DNA of 64,000 nt from a virus, in IMG/VR virus record IMGVR_UViG_3300010885_055091, positions 1 through 64,000 of that record. One strand, 5' to 3'. Shown one piece after another: positions 58,701-64,000 of this stretch. Made by a program: the position numbers and the translations under genes. The notes beneath the pieces were generated by a model that saw nothing but the letters and a program-made list of their open reading frames with translations, ran no database searches and was not told the origin of the DNA. Every line of letters starts with the position of its first letter. The first letter of the stretch is position 1.

Positions 58701-60631
58701 GCAGTATAGAAAACGCAGTGCAAGACTCCATTATTCTGCAGTTATGTAGTGCTAGTGTTTCTCAATATGCTGCTGAATTTGCATCACCAAACAATTGGGG
58801 TCAGGTTAACAACCTCACCTTCAGTCGATGTAATTTTAACGTTTTATTCGGTGAAGAAACCCCGTATTCAACTATCGCAAAGTTCATAGTGGGGCAAGGA
58901 GTTCTCAATACAGTTCTAGATTCTTGTAATTTATATCTTAAAACACAAAATGCAGTATTGGGGATGTCCGGTCAGTTACCCGACTGGTTTAAGTTTGTGA
59001 ATCCTTCTGGTTATCGTGATATTGATTTAAACGCCACGAGTCTAATTTCTTTCAGCACGATGTTTGCCTTTGGTGGTAATAATACCAGAGTCATAAACAC
59101 GAATTTTAATGATATATTTAGTAAATTCGGATTAACTGGAGTGTCCACCGTTATTTATGGTCTTTCTCTCGATTCTTTCATTGTAGAAAATTGCAGGATC
59201 TTAGGAACTGATGAACAAAGCGGTAATGGGGTTGAAGATTCTACCAATATTTTCATAATAAATGAAGACCCATCTTCCCCATCATTTCTATCCAGAAGGG
59301 CCGTATCTATTTCAGGTTTAGACATAGTAGGAAAAAATCTCACGAACGGGTACGAATGGAATAAAGAGTATGGATCAATTTGCAGTTTCATAGGGAATAA
59401 TTTTAATATCGATAAATGTAGGATTGAAGGATGGACTAATACTCTTAGTCCTGTTTTGAAAAGTCGCACATATGGAATAAAGTTCAACGGTCATAATTAT
59501 AAAATACTTAATTGTACAATTGCAGATACACAATGGGGTATATATAACATAAGCTTCGAGTATACCCCATTATTTGCTGAATGGGGAAATTATGTGATTT
59601 CGAACAATACGATAAGAGTGGGTGATTACCAACCAGCAGCTGAACTGTCTTCTGGAATATACTTAACTAATAGCGGTTTCGCACCCACGTCGGATCCTAT
59701 CATTATCAGTAACAATAACGTCAGTACAGGATACTGCACAGATATAATAGATGCTGCCATAGACTGCATGATAACCCCAGAAGATGCTAGTATATTAGAT
59801 GATTCGCCTCTACTACACATACACGACAACACCATTAAAATAAGTACCGATTTAAAAAACGCAATATCTATTTTACCATCCGCTTTGGAAACAAGTCCTG
59901 GAGACATTCACAATCCCAAAGCAATAGTGTATGGTAATACCGGACAAAAAATACAAGACTTGTCGATACTTACACCATTTTGTTATTTAGCGAATTATAC
60001 TGCCGGTACTGGATATACGGCGATAAATCATAATAACGTACTACCAGGCAGTTTAATAGGTGCAGAAACCGATACTAGCATAGTAGAATTTTTTCCAAAG
60101 CGCACATCCACTCCACTTAGTACTTATATTAATCCAGTTAGGTCGAGCAATCCAATTCATGTAGTTAATCTTCCCGATATTTGGAAACTGAACTTGAATA
60201 TTAGTCTTACCGTAGAACATCAGGGTATAAACGGTCTGTGGACAGCCCCTCCCGTTTTTTATATCATGACTACTAGAATAGTCTATTCGTATGACAATAT
60301 AACTTACATAGACCTCCCTGATTCAGAAGTGAGTTCTTCGTACTTTGAGGTTACGTCAATCATAGATCCTGGAATAGTTGATACATATATTTCTCCATTA
60401 ACTCTGACTGGAGAGTTACCAAATGTCTCAACTTTCCATGATGGAGTTTTTTTTGATGTAGAAGCCGCTTTCTTAATACTCCCTCCGATCTCGCCTCTTG
60501 CGCCTTCTCCAATTCCATCTAATGCTTTTAACTTGGAGTTAAGGTGGTCAGCATCCGTTAAAACTCCCAAAAAAGATTATTTAGACGGTGCCATCATGTT
60601 AAACAACACTCTTCGACTAAAAACAGTCTGA
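55646..60631 (+). CDS. Beta-helix tailspike, first copy (1661 aa)
   Basis: Residues 1-25 form the conserved virion-anchor start. Residues about 70-185 and 330-420 hold flagellin-IN-like beta domains (VITLINSTLSSVNITWANVA, LRLTSPTSGSSSSISISG). At about 750 the chain enters a right-handed parallel beta-helix: GDGISTFGDFNGIDAIWK, IALKSGTYHND, NVTIIGEGDVNI, then repeated short turns (NCYIEG, CTIAHSS, CVFDCSN) to about 1400. The C-terminal 180 residues are a separate beta domain. Beta-helix tailspikes often bind or cut surface polysaccharide; no catalytic pair can be assigned by eye. The whole protein is similar in plan to the next gene, so it is a tandem duplicate. It is probably a receptor-binding protein at the baseplate. 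Confidence 0.82.
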   Translation: MTRPRSQQINDPVTRYSKIPLHDNPISGSSSTLITGSAYNDFLDKSILKFTGGVEVPCPAVLIASLADPYLLVAGNSFKVSVNLNQAVEIKITAAQLVVLGASSFATVDRVITLINSTLSSVNITWANVADVTDSGYLRLTSPTSGSSSSISISGLPATLQKLGFGNVATSISYGKDVSRGIVTVEPDSFGGYAQAVWEDGSPLNAISNTFYFNNSSAYGLSQKVPTGQPVYGRISETTAPSLEINWYSKCEGSNPVVSKNPSFSSLGAGETLVFSSYDLYGNSSNSFTATFSAGPTSLQDVINVINNAWNSITGGLQGRVISRVTSPYFVVGSLYFKLNNNATITANFDGTEKTATLIIARINTAVAAAMQSSQGEAYVIGSDSFGIRSKTGFGESSSVEILGFSSSDTERCLGCPVGIYKGWEFCKARGSNIQLSAASPTSYYIIGAGSTALTFLGLSHYSTGVKTSILNRYIRTEFPSYDSTIVPLNFAVTLLTPEYLEAGDVPDDIFTKERFTDLVSSNAYKYPLASSNTNAARAGQQARYGLDGYIQAATLPYELGSVKAGNVYFPLNGAVLSFQYTLNSQDLIFEGFHPLNPSIRLYIHDDQTGRPAWCTSVNAVKTNVNAYTPDLPAEASSIVDLSEEGISISFRDANSATPYVPENDFSFAPSSSPSFVKELSFSKNTFINFKLGSAAISDKNISDNTTINFYKFTSPAGSNQGDSALRLNSRIVEDKTIFQSINGRIEISCGDGISTFGDFNGIDAIWKICSILSVLPASDTRPVFIALKSGTYHNDNAKPLVFSNRNVTIIGEGDVNIITPSPSDDGTITFNGTVDPSSISNHIKLENIRIFANIFRAIECENVTIELINCYIEGLGLSIRATSTSGSSTYSNGAAAYVRQCTIAHSSVKDTNSLVYLKSLNDDSPPVVFDSCVFDCSNCIDFTVLLVEGLSKRNSYEEVSFKNSSFKLGKYTTPTVASVPPYTLPNLNHDNGLLALHPANDGRTAEGLIIESVIFEDCSIENAVQDSIILQLCSASVSQYAAEFASPNNWGQVNNLTFSRCNFNVLFGEETPYSTIAKFIVGQGVLNTVLDSCNLYLKTQNAVLGMSGQLPDWFKFVNPSGYRDIDLNATSLISFSTMFAFGGNNTRVINTNFNDIFSKFGLTGVSTVIYGLSLDSFIVENCRILGTDEQSGNGVEDSTNIFIINEDPSSPSFLSRRAVSISGLDIVGKNLTNGYEWNKEYGSICSFIGNNFNIDKCRIEGWTNTLSPVLKSRTYGIKFNGHNYKILNCTIADTQWGIYNISFEYTPLFAEWGNYVISNNTIRVGDYQPAAELSSGIYLTNSGFAPTSDPIIISNNNVSTGYCTDIIDAAIDCMITPEDASILDDSPLLHIHDNTIKISTDLKNAISILPSALETSPGDIHNPKAIVYGNTGQKIQDLSILTPFCYLANYTAGTGYTAINHNNVLPGSLIGAETDTSIVEFFPKRTSTPLSTYINPVRSSNPIHVVNLPDIWKLNLNISLTVEHQGINGLWTAPPVFYIMTTRIVYSYDNITYIDLPDSEVSSSYFEVTSIIDPGIVDTYISPLTLTGELPNVSTFHDGVFFDVEAAFLILPPISPLAPSPIPSNAFNLELRWSASVKTPKKDYLDGAIMLNNTLRLKTV

Positions 60632-60642
60632 TTGCATTTTCT

Positions 60643-60734
60643 ATGGGGTATAAAACTAAATGACTCGTCCTCGTTCGCAACAGATCAACGATCCCGTTAC
60701 ACGTTATTCGAAGATCCCCTTATATGATAACCCC
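60643..60734 (+). repeat. Second copy of 92-bp repeat at tailspike starts
   Basis: Matches 55629-55720 with two differences (one T/A in the leader, one C/T in codon 22, changing His to Tyr). It starts 11 nt after the first tailspike stop. Confidence 0.93.
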
Positions 60735-63700
60735 GCATCAGGAAGCTTTTCTGCGATTATATCTGGAGCCCAATACACCAGCTCCATAAACGAGTCTGCT
60801 ACTAAATTAACGAATGGTGTAGAAGATCCTTGTCCGGCCAGTATCGTTGGTTCAGCTACGGATCCTTTCTTTTTGGCTATTGGAAATAAATTTCTAGTAT
60901 CCATTGATAACGCTATCCCGGTAGAAATAACGGTAACTGCAACCGAAATAGTGAATTTAACCGGTGTTGGAGATTTCACTACAGCCCATAGACTGGCGAA
61001 ACTTGTAAACGATACTCTGTTAGTTGAAAATCCTGATTGGTATGCTGTAGCGAGCCGAACTCCGGAGGGTTTTCTAAAATTAGCGTCACCTACGTTTGGT
61101 TCAGACTCTAGAGTAGAAATATCTGGAAACAATGCAATACTGACGGCTATCGGCTTTCCGATGGCAAATCCTCGGGTAAGCCTTGGCCGGGATATCACAA
61201 GAGGAATTGTTACCCAAAGCCCAGATAGGAAAGGCGGCTATCTCGATTTAGCTTGGGAGGATGGGAGACATGTAACTGCCATCAATAATGTTTATTATAC
61301 TAATGCTGATGCAGACAAACCATTTGTACAATCCATACCGACAGGTCAACCAATATTTGGTCGGTTATCGAAAACCGATTTACCGTCCTTAAACATTGAT
61401 TGGTATTCAAAGTGTGAAGGTTCAGACCCACTTCGCTCAGCATTTTCCGATTTCTCTTTATTGGGCGGTGGTGAGGACATAGAAATCTCCTACACCGACA
61501 TTTACGGAAACACCAATTGCCAGTTTACCACTATATTTAGTACTACTCCTACTACTTTTCAGGATGTAGCTGATGAGATAAATAACTCCTGGAATGTGGT
61601 TTCCAGGGGCCTAAGAGCCACAGTCATATCTGTGGTAGTGGCTCCATATATAGTATTCACTAATTTGACGTTAAAACTGAATGGTAATGCTCAAATAGTA
61701 GTTACATTAAATGGAACTCAAAAGACTGTCAGTCAAATAATCACTCACATAAACAACGAAATTGCTGCCGCTGGACAAGCGGCGCAAGGTGAGGCTTTCA
61801 ACGCTGGCGGTGGAAGATTTGGGATTCGGTCTTTATCTGCGGCTGTCGGTGAAACATCTACCATAGAAATAATCAGTACTAGTGATTTCGATGGGGAAAG
61901 AACCCTAGGACTTCCCATTGGTCTATATAAGGGCTGGGAACTGTGTAGAGTCGTTGGTGCAGAAATACAAATAGACCCGCCATCACCATCCGTTATATAT
62001 GAAATATCGGCTGGAGGTACGGCCATTCTTCCGTTAGGTCTTACTTCTTATCCAGTTAGTCCTATTAAGACTACTATTGTCAACAGATTCATAAAGTCAG
62101 AGTTTCCTTATTACGATTCGAAAGTACCTAGCACTAATGCTATTTCTATACTAATTCCGGAATTAATGGAAGCCGGAGATATTCCGGATAATATTTTTAC
62201 TAAAGAACGTTTTGCTGATCTTGTATCACCTAATTCTTATAAATACCCCCTTGCTGTAGATAACACGAATGCTGCTAGATTCGGGCAACAAGCCCGTTAT
62301 GGCCTAGACGGTTATATTCAACCTGAGACTCTTCCCTATGACCTAGGAAGCGTAAAGGTAGGGAAGTTCATATTTAATATAAATAGCGCTTCTTTATTGA
62401 TGTTCGAATATACAAAAAATGGTCAGGATCTATTCATAGAGGCTTTTAATGCAGGAAATCCTTCAGTACGTCATTATGTAATTGACGATCAAGCTGAAAA
62501 TCCTGGTTATTTAATAACTGTAAATGTAGAGAAAACCGCAGCGAACACTTACACACCAGATGTAGACCCTGACCCTTCCACCATCCTAGAACTTTCGGAT
62601 AGATTCTTGGGTTATAGCATCAGGAATATTAATTCTGGAGCTTATACACTAGGTGTCCATGACTTTACACTGTTAGGAGACATAACCTCTGACTCTAGAA
62701 CTCTTCAATTCGGATTAGCGACTTTATTATACTGGAAAACAGGTCCGGCAAATATTTTTGATGAAAACATATTTAATACCCCGGGCGCAGATATAGTTAA
62801 GTTTACTAGTCCCTTAGCAGATAATGAAGGTGACAGTGCGATCCGCCTCGCAGATAAGATTACCTCTAATAGTACGATATTTTCAATACTTAATGCTAGA
62901 TTAGAAGTCACATGTGGTGATGGAATAAATTCATATGGAGATTTCAACGGTTCTGACGCCATTTTTAAAGCTTGGCAGTATTTACATAATGATCCCGCAG
63001 ATGAAAGACCTGTCGTAATCAAGATTAAAGAAGGCACATATACTAATGCTGTTACTCTGACATTCACACGCAGTGTGACTATTGAAGGAATAGCTAAGGA
63101 TAAAGTATCCATAAATCGCACTACTCCAGGGGCTACTTTAAGATTCTTTAATACTCCAACGAACGCAAAGACTGACGTTATCTTAAGAAACCTATCCATT
63201 CTTAGTAACGAAAATTTTTGCATTTATAGTCGCGCAAATTTACTGGTAGAAAACTGCTATCTAAATAATATAGCTATATTCGGTAATCAAGAAAATGTAA
63301 TGTCCTCCTACTTAGCTCGATTCAGTAATTGTGAAATAGGTGCTTCCTCCGGTCTAAATATTCATCACAATATACATTTAATTTACGAAAATGACCCTTT
63401 ACTACCTGAAAAGATTCCGCTTCCTCCAGTAGTATTCGATAACTGTCTGATAAATAATAGTGATACCATTGATATAGGACTACTTAGAATTGACGGATCG
63501 TTTGACTATTCTGAGTTTTCAGGTGTTTATTTTGATAAATGCGTAATACGACTTGGAACCTATAGTAATGTTATTGCGCCTGACGGCATAAATACGAAAG
63601 GATTTAGAACTGAATATAATACTGGCCTAGTCGAACTACATCCCAAAACAGACGTCAGGACTGGTCCAGGGTTAGTAATTCATGAACTCAGATATGATAA

Positions 63701-64000
63701 GTGCCGTATAGAAGCATTAGATCAAAAATCTTTGATAATACAACTTACTGGGGATATAACCAGTAAAGAGCATGCAGATTATGCATCTCCTTCTGATTGG
63801 GGTAAAATTGAAAATTTGACATTTGATGGTACTGAAGTATATGCTCAACTTCAAGATGCACTTGAAAAAAGACTAGCCTATTTCTCTATTGGAGCAGGTG
63901 TAAAGAGTTTAAATATACTAAATACTAATTTTTATCCTTTGACTGTGGGGGACTTGGGATCTGTAGCTTATGTTCCAGAATGGTGGGTTTTTACCAATCC
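60660..64000 (+). CDS. Beta-helix tailspike, second copy, 3' end outside window
   Basis: ATG at 60660 opens a frame that stays open to the window edge (about 1113 codons). The N-terminal block is nearly identical to that of the first tailspike. The middle is clearly related but diverged (for example FGQQARYGLDGYIQPETLPY against AGQQARYGLDGYIQAATLPY). A beta-helix begins near residue 753 with GDGINSYGDFNGSDAIFK, IKIKEGTYTNA, SVTIEGIAKDKV and continues with short turn repeats (NCYLNN, NCEIGA, NCLINN). The anchor is conserved and the outer helix is more different, as expected if both sit on the same virion site or branch but read different surface sugars. No enzyme residues can be assigned. Confidence 0.85.
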   Translation, partial: MTRPRSQQINDPVTRYSKIPLYDNPASGSFSAIISGAQYTSSINESATKLTNGVEDPCPASIVGSATDPFFLAIGNKFLVSIDNAIPVEITVTATEIVNLTGVGDFTTAHRLAKLVNDTLLVENPDWYAVASRTPEGFLKLASPTFGSDSRVEISGNNAILTAIGFPMANPRVSLGRDITRGIVTQSPDRKGGYLDLAWEDGRHVTAINNVYYTNADADKPFVQSIPTGQPIFGRLSKTDLPSLNIDWYSKCEGSDPLRSAFSDFSLLGGGEDIEISYTDIYGNTNCQFTTIFSTTPTTFQDVADEINNSWNVVSRGLRATVISVVVAPYIVFTNLTLKLNGNAQIVVTLNGTQKTVSQIITHINNEIAAAGQAAQGEAFNAGGGRFGIRSLSAAVGETSTIEIISTSDFDGERTLGLPIGLYKGWELCRVVGAEIQIDPPSPSVIYEISAGGTAILPLGLTSYPVSPIKTTIVNRFIKSEFPYYDSKVPSTNAISILIPELMEAGDIPDNIFTKERFADLVSPNSYKYPLAVDNTNAARFGQQARYGLDGYIQPETLPYDLGSVKVGKFIFNINSASLLMFEYTKNGQDLFIEAFNAGNPSVRHYVIDDQAENPGYLITVNVEKTAANTYTPDVDPDPSTILELSDRFLGYSIRNINSGAYTLGVHDFTLLGDITSDSRTLQFGLATLLYWKTGPANIFDENIFNTPGADIVKFTSPLADNEGDSAIRLADKITSNSTIFSILNARLEVTCGDGINSYGDFNGSDAIFKAWQYLHNDPADERPVVIKIKEGTYTNAVTLTFTRSVTIEGIAKDKVSINRTTPGATLRFFNTPTNAKTDVILRNLSILSNENFCIYSRANLLVENCYLNNIAIFGNQENVMSSYLARFSNCEIGASSGLNIHHNIHLIYENDPLLPEKIPLPPVVFDNCLINNSDTIDIGLLRIDGSFDYSEFSGVYFDKCVIRLGTYSNVIAPDGINTKGFRTEYNTGLVELHPKTDVRTGPGLVIHELRYDKCRIEALDQKSLIIQLTGDITSKEHADYASPSDWGKIENLTFDGTEVYAQLQDALEKRLAYFSIGAGVKSLNILNTNFYPLTVGDLGSVAYVPEWWVFTN

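Noticed and set aside
62705-63223. Leftward 172-codon frame inside the second tailspike
   Set aside because: The plus-strand frame is continuous and clearly related to the first tailspike; the leftward frame is a shadow.

Overview
The window is AT-rich (roughly 60 % A+T by eye) and densely coding. It looks like the tail, baseplate and host-recognition module of a large tailed bacteriophage. A contractile (myovirus-type) tail is inferred from baseplate wedge proteins of the gp25/W, gp6/J and gpI type next to a spike with an N-terminal OB-like domain. No tail sheath gene lies in the window. The host cannot be named from the sequence. No tRNA, rRNA, integrase or CRISPR array was seen.

Layout. 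1-1971 (minus) is a collagen-like fibre gene that runs off the left edge. 2024-3992 holds small accessory genes: an unknown small protein, a previously unlisted 57-residue membrane peptide, an unknown helical protein, an acidic repeat protein, and a minus-strand HNH-like protein with altered catalytic positions. 4054-10341 runs from a putative tail tube protein and a strong terminator, through two in-frame neighbouring tail-assembly-chaperone-type genes, to the tape measure. 10338-19685 contains two related hub-type proteins (one carrying a transglycosylase-like domain), a large hub protein, an opposing minus-strand gene and the central spike. 19700-33846 contains very large structural proteins, a nested overlapping gene, and the W-J-I baseplate wedge series. 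33922-44471 encodes two giant fibre-like proteins filled with a paired-histidine helical repeat, Ig-like and lectin-like domains, followed by three small tail-tip or fibre proteins. 44456-47327 is a mobile-DNA zone: a zinc-finger / NUMOD3-like / Vsr-like nuclease / Mom-like GNAT fusion lies between perfect 32-bp direct repeats, and a decayed 3' relic of a related element lies 800 bp further on. 47328-55558 has an HU-like gene and two paralogous adhesin-type structural proteins around a smaller protein. 55646-64000 holds two tandem tailspike genes of the beta-helix type with nearly identical 5' ends; the second runs off the right edge.

How it fits together: tube, chaperones, tape measure, hub and spike build the tail; W/J/I build the baseplate wedge; the downstream giant fibres, paralogous adhesins and tailspikes probably give host binding and surface-polysaccharide contact. 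Genes are mostly head to tail with 1-4 nt overlaps, so translational coupling is likely. The strongest candidates for something undescribed are the paired-histidine repeat arrays (about 24 copies over two adjacent proteins) and the nuclease-GNAT fusion mobile element with its relic.
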